Shown here in pieces: positions 36,344-45,530 of a DNA stretch of 64,000 nt. The notes under the pieces are model-generated. The model was not told where the DNA came from. It was given only the letters and a program-made list of their open reading frames with translations, and ran no database searches. The position numbers were made by a program, and so were the translations under genes. The first letter of the stretch is position 1; every line of letters starts with the position of its first letter. The DNA comes from Azonexaceae bacterium (GTDB lineage: Bacteria; Pseudomonadota; Gammaproteobacteria; Burkholderiales; Rhodocyclaceae). The stretch is taken from positions 62,001 through 126,000 of the forward strand of contig SSSZ01000061.1 of the NCBI GenBank assembly GCA_009469675.1. Direction: 5' to 3'.

Positions 36344-37624
36344 TCAGAGCCGCCACAGCGTCACGCCGGCGGCGGCCACCGCCTTCTGGTCGAACTGGCT
36401 CTTGACGTCGGCGATGACCCCTTCGGGCGACAATTTGTCGAGGAAATCCTTAAGGGGACGCTCCTTGAACTGGCGGTGCGCCACCGCTCCGACTATGGCC
36501 GCCGCCCTGGGCAGATGCTCCCAGGCCACCAGTTCGACGCCGTATTCGTGATGGGCCTCGGCCGGATCGGCGACGGGGTCGTGGACCACCACATTGGCGC
36601 CGTAGGAGCGCAACTCGTTGATGACGTCGATCACCCGGGAATTGCGCAGGTCGGGGCAATCCTCCTTGAAGGTCAGCCCCAGGACCACAATCGGCGCGCC
36701 CTTGACCTGCCAGCCATTGCGCACCAGATGCTTGACTGTTTGCTCGGCGATGAACTTGCCCATGCCGTCGTTGATGCGACGGCCGGCGAGAATGACTTCC
36801 GGGTGGTAGCCAAGCATTTCGGCCTTATGGGTGAGATAGTAGGGATCGACGCCGATGCAGTGACCACCCACCAGACCCGGGCGGAAAGGCAAGAAATTCC
36901 ACTTGGTGCCGGCGGCCTGCAGGACTTCCAGGGTATCGATGCCGATACGGTCGAAAATGATCGCCAGTTCGTTCATCAACGCAATGTTGAGGTCGCGCTG
37001 GGTGTTTTCGATCACCTTGGCAGCTTCGGCGACCTTGATCGAGGACGCGGGATAGACGCCGGCAGTGATGATTTCTCCGTACATCTTGGCGACCAGCTCA
37101 AGGGTTTTGGGCGTATCGCCCGATACGACTTTGACAATCTTGGTCAAAGTGCGTTCCTTGTCGCCCGGATTGATCCGTTCCGGCGAGTAACCGACGAAAA
37201 AGTCCTCTTTCCATTTCAGGCCGGAGCATTTTTCGATGATCGGAATACAGACCTCCTCGGTGGCGCCGGGGTACACCGTGGATTCGAACACCACGGTGGC
37301 ACCCCGCTTGAGGTTGCGCCCGACCGATTCGGAGGAACCGACCAGGGGCGAGAAATCCGGCTGATGAGCCTCGTCCACAGGCGTCGGGACGGCAACCACG
37401 ACAAAATCGGCCTCCTTCAAGGCAGCCGGGTCGCACCCGACTTCAAGGCGGGTCGCGGCCTTGAGATCGTCCGTGCTGACTTCGCCGGTGGGGTCCACGA
37501 AGCGTTTGTAGTTGGCAATTTTCTCCGCCGACAAATCAAAGCCGATGGTGCGATATTTCTTGCCAAACTCGACCGCCAGCGGCAATCCCACGTAACCCAG
37601 ACCTACAACTGCAATCGTCGTCAT
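36344..37624 (-). CDS. tviB: nucleotide sugar dehydrogenase, TviB/WbpO type
   Basis: The 426-residue UDP-sugar 6-dehydrogenase has the NAD motif VVGLGYVGLPLA, STVYPGATEEVC, AAKVIENTQRDLNIALMNE and the catalytic cysteine in GLVGGHCIGVDPYYL. The opening with FGKKYRTIGFDL and later GRRINDGMGKFIAEQ fit the Vi-antigen TviB/WbpO group, which oxidise UDP-GlcNAc or UDP-GalNAc to the uronic acid, rather than UDP-glucose dehydrogenase. It lies 29 bases after prsT in the same operon and supplies a uronic sugar for the polysaccharide. Confidence 0.85.
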   Translation of the reverse strand: MTTIAVVGLGYVGLPLAVEFGKKYRTIGFDLSAEKIANYKRFVDPTGEVSTDDLKAATRLEVGCDPAALKEADFVVVAVPTPVDEAHQPDFSPLVGSSESVGRNLKRGATVVFESTVYPGATEEVCIPIIEKCSGLKWKEDFFVGYSPERINPGDKERTLTKIVKVVSGDTPKTLELVAKMYGEIITAGVYPASSIKVAEAAKVIENTQRDLNIALMNELAIIFDRIGIDTLEVLQAAGTKWNFLPFRPGLVGGHCIGVDPYYLTHKAEMLGYHPEVILAGRRINDGMGKFIAEQTVKHLVRNGWQVKGAPIVVLGLTFKEDCPDLRNSRVIDVINELRSYGANVVVHDPVADPAEAHHEYGVELVAWEHLPRAAAIVGAVAHRQFKERPLKDFLDKLSPEGVIADVKSQFDQKAVAAAGVTLWRL

Positions 37625-37653
37625 TTCAACCTCAACAAATTGATTTCAAAAAA

Positions 37654-40425
37654 TTAAATTTCCTTAAGCAGCTTGGCAACTTCGGCCTGGGCAGGGAAGT
37701 TGTTCCCCAGCTTACCCAGCGCTTCAAGTTCCTTGCGGGCTTCGGCCTTTTGCCCCGCCTGGACGAGAACCTTGGCCAGACTCAACCGGATCTGCCCGGC
37801 TTGGGGCGCCAACTGCAAGGCCTTGCGAAGCAGTTCGATAGCCTTTGCGGTGTCTCCTCGTGCCGCCAGCAACACCGCCAGGGTATCCATCAAGGGCGGC
37901 TGGTCGGGAGCCAATTTATTGGCTTTTTCGGCATACTCCAGCGCCTTCGGATCCTTCAGTTTGCCCGATGCCCACGCCAGATTATTGAGGGCCAGGACAT
38001 TGTCGGGATCGCCGGTCAACAACGCTTGGTATTGCTGTACCGCCCCGGCGTAATCCTGCTGGGCCAGTGCGGTATCGGCCAAATGAAGCTGGAAACCCGT
38101 GTCTTTGGGATTGGTTTTGCGCCATTGGCTCGAGAACTTCTCGGCGCCGGCCTTGTCTCCGCTCCCGGCGAGCGCGGCATGCAGTTTTATCGCGACTTCG
38201 GTCACCCCGGCTGCCCTCTCCGCGGCAGCGCGATAGGCCCGGACCGCATCGGGCCAGCGCTTTTTCATTAGAGCAAGATCGCCTTCCGACACAAACCCCA
38301 CAGCCTCCTTGGGCCGCTGCTTCTGGATCTGCCGTGCCACGGCAATGGCGGCATCGTAGCGGTCAAGCTGCGCCAGCTGCACCGCGAGGGTGCGCTGAGC
38401 CTCGAGGAAATCCGGTTTGATCTCAATGGCCCTACGCAGGCTCTTGATCGTCGCCTCGCGATCGTTCATCGCCAATTGCACTTCAGCGATGCGGAAATAC
38501 GGAATCCCGGAATTGGGTTGCAGCGATGCAACCTTATTGAAGGAAACCAATGCCTGGTTATGTTCACCAGCCGCCAGATAGACGCGCCCAGTCGTCATCA
38601 GCACGTCCGGATTCTCGGGAATCGCCGCCAGGGCATCCTGCGAGGCCGCCAGGGCCTTCTTGATGTCCTTTTGCCGCATATGCTCCTCTATGAGGGCCAA
38701 TCGGGGGGCCGTATCGGTCGGATTGGCTGCGACGGCCCGGGCGAGTATGGCCAAAACCTCTTCAGGCTTGCCTTTGTTTTGCGCCGTCAATCCCGCCAGT
38801 GCCAAAAGCGCCTGGACATTTTTTTCGTCTGCCGCCAAGACCTTTTCGAAGCGTCGACGCGCTTCATCGGGCTTCTTGTCGGTTAGGTCAAGTGCTGCCA
38901 GACTCGCAGCCGCAGGGAAAAAGCCAGGACTCTGGGCGACGGCCTTCTCAAAGCTTCCGCGTGCCCCTGCGGTATCTTTCTTGGCAACCAAGGCTCGGCC
39001 AAGCAAGTACTGGACGATGGGGTCGTTCGGGGTTTTCTTGGCTAGCGCGTCGGCTGTCTGGACAGCCTTGTCCACCTGATTTCTTCGCAAGTAGGCATTG
39101 ACCAGGGCCTGGCTGGCAGTTGTACTGGGATCGGCAGCGGCAATGTCCTCTAGTTCATCCAAGGCCTCGGCATCGCCCTTGGCGAGATGGGCCAAGGCAA
39201 GACGGGTCCGCTTGGTCGTATCCTTGGGATCGAGTTTGGCCGCCTTGGCGTAGTAATCCTCGGCTTGCTTCATATCTCCCATCTGGTCGTAGACGGCCCC
39301 CGCCAGCGAAAGCAAGTTGGCGTCGCCCTCAATCCGCCCCATGATCGGCTGCAAAGCAGCCAGCGCCTTGGTGGGTTGCCCCATCTGCAAATAAGTATTA
39401 ATCAACGTCATCCGTGCCGCCGGCAAATCCGGCGAGAGTTGGAGGGCCTTGGTGAGATTCTCTTCGGCAGACGCGAACGCGCCGGTGGCGAAGTCGACAG
39501 CACCGGCTAGCTGGAAGGACAGAGGCGCTCCCTGGGTGAGTTTGTGCAACTGCTGCAGCAAATCGCGGGAAGCCTTGTAGTCCTTTTTCAGGTAGGCGTA
39601 GCTGGCGCCGAGAAACAGCGCTTGAGGATTACGCGGCGCCACTTTCTTCAGCGCATCGATCTGCTTGCCAGCCTCGTCGAGCTTTTGATCCTTGAGCAAC
39701 AATTGAATAATCGCCACATGGGCGGAAGCGAATTCCGGCCGCATCTCGACGGCCTTGCGATAAAACTCCATGCCGCCATCGCCGCCCTGCTTCGCCTGGG
39801 CAACATCGCCCTTTAGCTTCCAGGCACCCGAGTTCTTGGAATCGGCCGCAAGCACCCGGTCGAGAATCGCAAAGGCGCCGTCGTAATCCTTGGCGCCGGC
39901 GCGAACGCGTGCCTGCAAAATAAGGGCGGGGAGGTGGTCGGATTTAGCCTGGAGGGCGGCGGCCACTGTGCTCTGGAACGCCGGCACATCCCCTAAGGAA
40001 GAATACGCCACGGCCACGGTGCTCAGCAGGTCGGCCTGGGCCGTCGGCGTTCCGAGATCCATCTTGGCGAAATCGGCAATGACTTTTTTCGCCTGCCCGC
40101 GGGCCAACATGACATTTGCCAGCGGCGGAATGACCAGATCCGGTGGATATTTCAGTTCCAGGGCTTTGCGCAACTCGACTTCGGCCGAAGTCAAATCGCC
40201 GACCTCCATCAGGCTCCTGCCCAGAAGATAACGGGCCTCGACGCTATCGGGAACCTTCTGCAGATAATTCTTGATCTGGATGATGGCCGCCTTGTTGTCC
40301 TTCTTGGCGATGAATTCCTTGGCCGACGACAGCATGGCTTCGGGCTTTTCGCCGCAACCGGCCGCGAGCAGGGCGATCAGCAGGACCGAGAGACCGGTGC
40401 GGCGGACGGGAAGGGACTTGAACAT
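37654..40425 (-). CDS. prsT: PEP-CTERM system TPR-repeat lipoprotein PrsT
   Basis: A 923-residue protein with a lipoprotein signal (LSVLLIALLAAGC, lipobox LAAGC) followed by about twenty TPR units, such as AEVELRKALELKYPPDL and AFASAEENLTKALQLSPDLP. PrsT accompanies exosortase-A loci and is thought to be an envelope scaffold for polysaccharide assembly or export. The ATG at 40425 has AGGAG upstream; longer starts are not needed. It lies 26 bases after prsR. Confidence 0.92.
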   Translation of the reverse strand: MFKSLPVRRTGLSVLLIALLAAGCGEKPEAMLSSAKEFIAKKDNKAAIIQIKNYLQKVPDSVEARYLLGRSLMEVGDLTSAEVELRKALELKYPPDLVIPPLANVMLARGQAKKVIADFAKMDLGTPTAQADLLSTVAVAYSSLGDVPAFQSTVAAALQAKSDHLPALILQARVRAGAKDYDGAFAILDRVLAADSKNSGAWKLKGDVAQAKQGGDGGMEFYRKAVEMRPEFASAHVAIIQLLLKDQKLDEAGKQIDALKKVAPRNPQALFLGASYAYLKKDYKASRDLLQQLHKLTQGAPLSFQLAGAVDFATGAFASAEENLTKALQLSPDLPAARMTLINTYLQMGQPTKALAALQPIMGRIEGDANLLSLAGAVYDQMGDMKQAEDYYAKAAKLDPKDTTKRTRLALAHLAKGDAEALDELEDIAAADPSTTASQALVNAYLRRNQVDKAVQTADALAKKTPNDPIVQYLLGRALVAKKDTAGARGSFEKAVAQSPGFFPAAASLAALDLTDKKPDEARRRFEKVLAADEKNVQALLALAGLTAQNKGKPEEVLAILARAVAANPTDTAPRLALIEEHMRQKDIKKALAASQDALAAIPENPDVLMTTGRVYLAAGEHNQALVSFNKVASLQPNSGIPYFRIAEVQLAMNDREATIKSLRRAIEIKPDFLEAQRTLAVQLAQLDRYDAAIAVARQIQKQRPKEAVGFVSEGDLALMKKRWPDAVRAYRAAAERAAGVTEVAIKLHAALAGSGDKAGAEKFSSQWRKTNPKDTGFQLHLADTALAQQDYAGAVQQYQALLTGDPDNVLALNNLAWASGKLKDPKALEYAEKANKLAPDQPPLMDTLAVLLAARGDTAKAIELLRKALQLAPQAGQIRLSLAKVLVQAGQKAEARKELEALGKLGNNFPAQAEVAKLLKEI

Positions 40426-40451
40426 GGCAATACTCCTGGTAGGCATACCGG

Positions 40452-41810
40452 TCACTTAAGGCCGAATCGATGCATCAAATCGTAGAGCGTGGGGCGGCTT
40501 ACGGCCAGCAGTTCGGCGGCCCTGACCACGTTGCCGTTGGCTCGGGCCAGGGCGGTCACCACGGCCCGGCGTTCGGCTTCGTCGCGGATTTTGCGCAAAT
40601 CGAGGTCGCCGTCGTCATCGCTCGCATTTTCCGCCAACCCGATATCGGCCCGGGAAATCTGGTTGCTGTCAGCCATGATGACGGCCCGCTTGATGCAGTT
40701 TTCAAGTTCACGGACATTGCCCGGCCAGGTGTGGGCGGCGATCGCCCGCAGGGCGTCGTCCCCCAGTCCCATGGTGCCACGGTTCTGTTCAGCGGCAAAT
40801 CGCCGGACAAAGGCGTGGGAGAGCAGGGCCGAATCCCCCATCCGGGCGCGTAGCGGGGGGATATCGACAACGATCTCCGCCAACCGGTAATACAAATCCT
40901 CCCGGAACTTGCCTTCGGCGGTAAGCGTCTTGAGATTCTGGTGTGTCGCACAGACGATACGCACGTCCACCGGGATTTCCTGGCGCCCGCCGATCCGCTC
41001 GATGACCCGCTCCTGCAGGAAGCGCAGGAGCTTGGCCTGCAGGCTCAGGGGCAGGTCGCCGATTTCGTCGAGCATCAAGGTGCCGCGATGGGCAGTCTCG
41101 ATTTTCCCCGGCGTCATCTTGGCGGCACCGGTGAACGCGCCTTTTTCGTAACCGAAAAGCTCGCTCTCCAGCAGGTTGTCGGGGATGGCGGCGCAGTTGA
41201 TCGCCACAAAGCGTTCGCCACGACGCGGCGAAGCCTCGTGCAAGCCCCGCGCCAAAACCTCCTTACCCGTACCGCTTTCGCCCAGGAGCATCACGGTCGC
41301 GTTGCTGCCGGCAACCTTTTCGATGGTCCGGCAAATACGGAGCATTTCCGGATCCCGGGTAATCAGCCCGGAAAACACATCGGGCTGGTGCATGGCGAGC
41401 AGCCGGTTGTTTTCCTGCTGCAGATCGTAAAGGCGAAACGCCCGGTCCACGGTGAGGGCCAGCAGATCCGGTTCAAACGGCTTGGCGAAGAAGTCGTAGG
41501 CGCCCATGGCCACCGCCCGCAGGGCATTGGCACGGTCGTTTTGCCCCGTCACTACGATGACCTTGGTTTCCGGAGCGACGACCAGCATTTGCTCCAACAG
41601 CCGGAACCCTTCGGATACCGAATCGGGATCCGGAGGCAAACCCAAATCCATGGTCACCACGGCCGGCTGGTAACGCCGGACCTGGGCGATGGCCGATTCG
41701 CGATCGTCGGCGGTCAAGGTTTCGTATTTGTCGAAAGACCAGCGAATCTGTTTCTGCAGGGCCGGGTCATCCTCGACGATCAGCAGGGGCCTTGGCTTGT
41801 CGGCGCTCAT
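40452..41810 (-). CDS. prsR: PEP-CTERM-box sigma-54 response regulator PrsR
   Basis: The 452-residue protein has a receiver domain (LLIVEDDPALQKQIRW, Asp55 in VVTMDLGLPP, AKPFEPDLL), AAA+ domain ([48 protein letters not shown]) and Fis-type HTH (GNVVRAAELLAVSRPTLYDL). PrsR with RpoN turns on PEP-CTERM protein genes and possibly other genes of the locus. Its start overlaps the prsK stop (ATGA-type), so the pair is made together. Confidence 0.93.
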   Translation of the reverse strand: MSADKPRPLLIVEDDPALQKQIRWSFDKYETLTADDRESAIAQVRRYQPAVVTMDLGLPPDPDSVSEGFRLLEQMLVVAPETKVIVVTGQNDRANALRAVAMGAYDFFAKPFEPDLLALTVDRAFRLYDLQQENNRLLAMHQPDVFSGLITRDPEMLRICRTIEKVAGSNATVMLLGESGTGKEVLARGLHEASPRRGERFVAINCAAIPDNLLESELFGYEKGAFTGAAKMTPGKIETAHRGTLMLDEIGDLPLSLQAKLLRFLQERVIERIGGRQEIPVDVRIVCATHQNLKTLTAEGKFREDLYYRLAEIVVDIPPLRARMGDSALLSHAFVRRFAAEQNRGTMGLGDDALRAIAAHTWPGNVRELENCIKRAVIMADSNQISRADIGLAENASDDDGDLDLRKIRDEAERRAVVTALARANGNVVRAAELLAVSRPTLYDLMHRFGLK

Positions 41811-43921
41811 GCCGCCCCCCGCTGCCGCAGGTCGGATTGCGAACTGATCTCGAAGAGCGGCAACAAGAGGGTTACCCGCGTTCCAGCATTTTCCTTGCTA
41901 TCGACCAATATCTTTCCCCCCAGTTCTTGCACGTACTGGAAACTCTCATACGCGCCGATTCCCATGCCCGCCTGTTTGGTGGTCTGGAACGGCTTGAACA
42001 GTCGCTCCCGAACGAATTCGGGCGACATTCCCTGACCGGTGTCGCCAACTTCGAGTTGGGCGAGCCCGCTTTGTTTGTTTAGCTTAACCCAAACCCGGCC
42101 GGCGATGTCCGTTGCATCAAGCGCATTCTGCACCAAATGTCCGATCACCCTCTCCAGCCGGTCTTCGTGCCCCCGGGTGGTGAGATTGTCTTTGATTTCC
42201 ATGTCTACCGTGCGTCCTTGTGCGCCTTTTGCCTTCACGATGCGATCCACAATTCCGGCGAGATCCACGCCGACCGGCGTCCCGGGCGGTGTCGCCCCTT
42301 CCCGCAATTGCAACATGAGTTGCCGCATGCGTTCTACGGAATGTTCCACAGTCATCAGCATATCCTGCTGAAATTCCGGGTTGGCCCGGTGTTTTTCCGC
42401 ATTGCGCAGCATCAGCGACAGCTGGGTGACGATGTTCTTGAGGTCATGAACGACAAACGCCGACATGCGATTGAAGGCATCGAATTTGCGCACTTCCAGC
42501 AGTGCCTCGGTCGCCTGCATCTGGGCCAGAAAGCTCGCGGCCTGGCGCCCGGCGGTTTTCAACAGGTCATTGACCTCCCAGTTGACCTCCATCGGCGTGC
42601 GGGCACTGCCCAGAACCACGAAACCGATCATTTCGTTGCCGACGAGAAGAGGAACAATCAGCCAGGCATTGGGGATTTCGGACACCCAGTCGGGCAGGGC
42701 TAGCCCTTCGTAGCGCCGGGCAAAACACCGGTATTCCTCAAGATTCACCACCCAGCCGCTGTCGAGCAAAAATTTGCTGAAGGCCGAATCGGTCGCCTCG
42801 CCCGCCTCGACCCGCGCCATGTTCCACCGGGCCGCCTGGGTATAGGACTGCTTCGCCGCGTCGCGCAGCCACAAGCTTCCGGCGGGGCTTTCCAACATAT
42901 CGGCCAAACCGCGAATCACGTGCTGCCCCATTTCCTGGGGAGACCCCTGGACCGCCAGGGTATGGGTAAACTTGAGCCACTCCTCCCGGTAATCGTAGCG
43001 ATAACTAAAGAAGTGCTTGCCGACGAGCACCCGCAATTTGGCCCGCATCGAACCCGAAAAGGCAAGAACGCCGAGGGCCATCACGGCGACGAACCCCAGG
43101 GCGATCTGCAGAGCCCGCCCCCATTCGCCCCCGAAATAGCGAACGTAGTAGCCGACCCCGGCCATGAACAGCAAGTAGATTCCCGAAATCAGCAGCGTTG
43201 CGGAATGAAAGGCCGCCCGCTGGGAGAGGCGGATTTTGGACGCCCAGTCGCGGCTCCGGGTGGTCGACAGCGCCAGCAAAGGGACGACCGACGCCGCGAC
43301 GAACCCCCTTATGCTGCGGGCGTCCTCATCGATGCGATTGAACAACAGGGCATCGGAATAGAGATAGAGATCGTAGACAAAGGCTCCGGCAAGGCCCAGG
43401 CAGAAGGGCTTGACGTTCCATCGCGAATCGTCGGCGACGCTGCGAAAGAACTGCTCCAGCAAGAGCAGGCCGAAAACCACTGCGGCGAGGGCTTGCAGGG
43501 GAACCAGCCGATTGAGGCCGGCGATTTCTGAAACCCCCAACAGGATGGCGCCCTGCAGCGCAATGCCGACCCCGACAATGGTAATGGCCACCGGGACCAA
43601 ATAGGCCCGGGACGCACGGACGGCCCCGTTGGCGACATCCCCCGAACGGAGCAGGAGTATCACGAAGGCGAACCAGGCCGCGTAGCGCAGAACATCGGCA
43701 AGATTGCCGGCGTCGGAAAAAAGTCGATTTCCAGAAATGGCATGCAGCAGGCCGAATACGGCCCACCCACTGCAGGCCACAACCGCCACCAGCATGACGG
43801 CAGACACCCGACCGGCCCTCGCCGACTGGCCCACCCCAAGAAGATAAATGGCAAGCAGCCCGTACCCCCCGGCTGCAAGCCCAAACCCCAGGGCCGCCAA
43901 GGAGTTGGTACTAGTGCCCAT
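41807..43921 (-). CDS. prsK: PEP-CTERM system histidine kinase PrsK
   Basis: The 704-residue membrane kinase has about nine hydrophobic segments in the first 290 residues, a GAF domain (about 320-470), an unusual H-box MSAFVVHDLKNIVTQLSLML and a HATPase domain (VIGHLVQNALDATD, DTGQGMSPEFVRERLF, GMGIGAYESFQYV). It is the partner of PrsR. The signal sensed is unknown. It begins 41 bases after the sugar transferase stop, in the same operon. Confidence 0.93.
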   Translation of the reverse strand: MGTSTNSLAALGFGLAAGGYGLLAIYLLGVGQSARAGRVSAVMLVAVVACSGWAVFGLLHAISGNRLFSDAGNLADVLRYAAWFAFVILLLRSGDVANGAVRASRAYLVPVAITIVGVGIALQGAILLGVSEIAGLNRLVPLQALAAVVFGLLLLEQFFRSVADDSRWNVKPFCLGLAGAFVYDLYLYSDALLFNRIDEDARSIRGFVAASVVPLLALSTTRSRDWASKIRLSQRAAFHSATLLISGIYLLFMAGVGYYVRYFGGEWGRALQIALGFVAVMALGVLAFSGSMRAKLRVLVGKHFFSYRYDYREEWLKFTHTLAVQGSPQEMGQHVIRGLADMLESPAGSLWLRDAAKQSYTQAARWNMARVEAGEATDSAFSKFLLDSGWVVNLEEYRCFARRYEGLALPDWVSEIPNAWLIVPLLVGNEMIGFVVLGSARTPMEVNWEVNDLLKTAGRQAASFLAQMQATEALLEVRKFDAFNRMSAFVVHDLKNIVTQLSLMLRNAEKHRANPEFQQDMLMTVEHSVERMRQLMLQLREGATPPGTPVGVDLAGIVDRIVKAKGAQGRTVDMEIKDNLTTRGHEDRLERVIGHLVQNALDATDIAGRVWVKLNKQSGLAQLEVGDTGQGMSPEFVRERLFKPFQTTKQAGMGIGAYESFQYVQELGGKILVDSKENAGTRVTLLLPLFEISSQSDLRQRGAA

Positions 43922-43962
43922 AGAAAACCCCGCCCAAGATCAACCCACCTCGGGCGATCCTA

Positions 43963-45345
43963 TCACTGGGCGCCCTTCGCGGTGAGCACCACGCCGATGG
44001 TTTCGAACAAAACGAGGATATCGAGGAAAAGCGTGTGGTTCTTCACGTAGTAAAGATCGTATTGGAGTTTTTCGGCCGAGTCCTCGACGGAGGCGCCATA
44101 GTGATAACGAACCTGCGCCCAGCCCGTCACGCCGGGTTTGACGCTATGGCGCACGGCGTAGAACGGAATATCGCGAGTCAGTTGATCGACGAAGAACGGG
44201 CGTTCGGGCCGGGGTCCAACCAGACTCATATCCCCGTTGAGGACGCTCAACAACTGGGGCAATTCATCGACACGCAGCTTGCGGATGATACGCCCGACCG
44301 AGGTCACACGCGAATCGCCGGCGGTGGCCCAACGCGGCTTGCCGTCTTTTTCCGCATCGGTACGCATGCTGCGGAACTTGATGACGTTGAACAACCGGCC
44401 GTTCAAACCGACCCGTTCCTGGCGGTAGATGATCGGGAAACCACTTTCCAGGGCAATCGCGATGGCGGTCACGAGCATGACCGGAGCCGCAAGCAGGAGA
44501 AGGATCGTGGCGCAGACCACGTCAAAAACACGCTTGACGAAAGTCCGCCAGAATCCCTGGCGAAAACCGTCGCCGAAGATCAGCCAGCCCGCATAGAGGG
44601 AATCGAGGCGGATTTGCCCGAGGGTCTGCTCAAAATGGCTGGCCAGGTCAAGAACGCGCACCCCGGAAAGCTTGCAATCGAGCAACTCGCGTAGCGGCAG
44701 CACGCCCCCGCGGCGCTCTGTGACGGCGACGACGATTTCGTCGACCTTCAGGCGCTGGGCGGTCTCGGTCAGCGAACGACTGCGGGGCAGCACCTGATCG
44801 CCGGGCACCTTGACCTCCTCCTCGATCGGGCTGGGATAGAACCCCACGATGAGTGCCGTCGGGTCGGATTTAATCAGCGCCTTACGTACTGCCAAGGCCT
44901 TGGCGCCGGCTCCGAAAACGAGAATCCGGCGCACCACGATCTGGGTAGGCGTGGCGTGTTCCGAACTGACACGCGTCACGAGCATGCCGAACACCGCCGA
45001 CATCGCCGAAAGCTGGAGGAATTCGCGGCTCACTTCGGCCACGGGGAAAAGCAGGAACAAGCCGTAGGCAATGGGCACGGCGAGGTAAAGAGAAAGCACG
45101 GCGCGGGCTCGAGTCTGTTGCACCGTCCGGTTGTGGAAGCGGCGGTAGAAGCCCAGCCAGGCATTCAAGAGGAGCACCGTCACCGCGAGGACGACGGAAT
45201 ACACCAGCACCATCTGCAAATCGATCGGCAACCCGGCACCTACCCAAAGGACGGCGATGACCATCCCGACCAGGACGAACGAAAAATCGAACAACACCTG
45301 CAAGACTGTGCGCCAGCCAAACCAGTGATTGAATAACCTGATCAC
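43963..45345 (-). CDS. initiating sugar-1-phosphate transferase, XrtA/PEP-CTERM type (EpsB2-like)
   Basis: The 460-residue polyprenyl-phosphate hexose-1-P transferase has four N-terminal membrane segments, a CoA-binding-like middle domain (VVRRILVFGAGAKALAVRKA), a fifth membrane segment and the C-terminal transferase core: FRSMRTDAEKDG, LRKLRVDELPQLLSVLNGDM, SLVGPRPERPFFV and VKPGVTGWAQVRY. It loads the first sugar on undecaprenyl phosphate, starting repeat-unit assembly. The start is GTG at 45345. It heads the operon that contains prsK-prsR-prsT. Confidence 0.9.
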   Translation of the reverse strand: MIRLFNHWFGWRTVLQVLFDFSFVLVGMVIAVLWVGAGLPIDLQMVLVYSVVLAVTVLLLNAWLGFYRRFHNRTVQQTRARAVLSLYLAVPIAYGLFLLFPVAEVSREFLQLSAMSAVFGMLVTRVSSEHATPTQIVVRRILVFGAGAKALAVRKALIKSDPTALIVGFYPSPIEEEVKVPGDQVLPRSRSLTETAQRLKVDEIVVAVTERRGGVLPLRELLDCKLSGVRVLDLASHFEQTLGQIRLDSLYAGWLIFGDGFRQGFWRTFVKRVFDVVCATILLLLAAPVMLVTAIAIALESGFPIIYRQERVGLNGRLFNVIKFRSMRTDAEKDGKPRWATAGDSRVTSVGRIIRKLRVDELPQLLSVLNGDMSLVGPRPERPFFVDQLTRDIPFYAVRHSVKPGVTGWAQVRYHYGASVEDSAEKLQYDLYYVKNHTLFLDILVLFETIGVVLTAKGAQ

Positions 45346-45530
45346 TCTCGATCTCCACGATTATTGTCTGCTGCGACCTCCGAGTGCTTACCCCCAGGTC
45401 GATGCGCAGCAAATTGGCAGCCCAGACTTCCCTGCCAACACCCTTCCTTATCACGGAGACATTCTAGGGCCGCGGCCCCAATGCTATACGTGCAGTATTT
45501 CACAACGAAGACGAAAAGGCCGGTGCCGCT

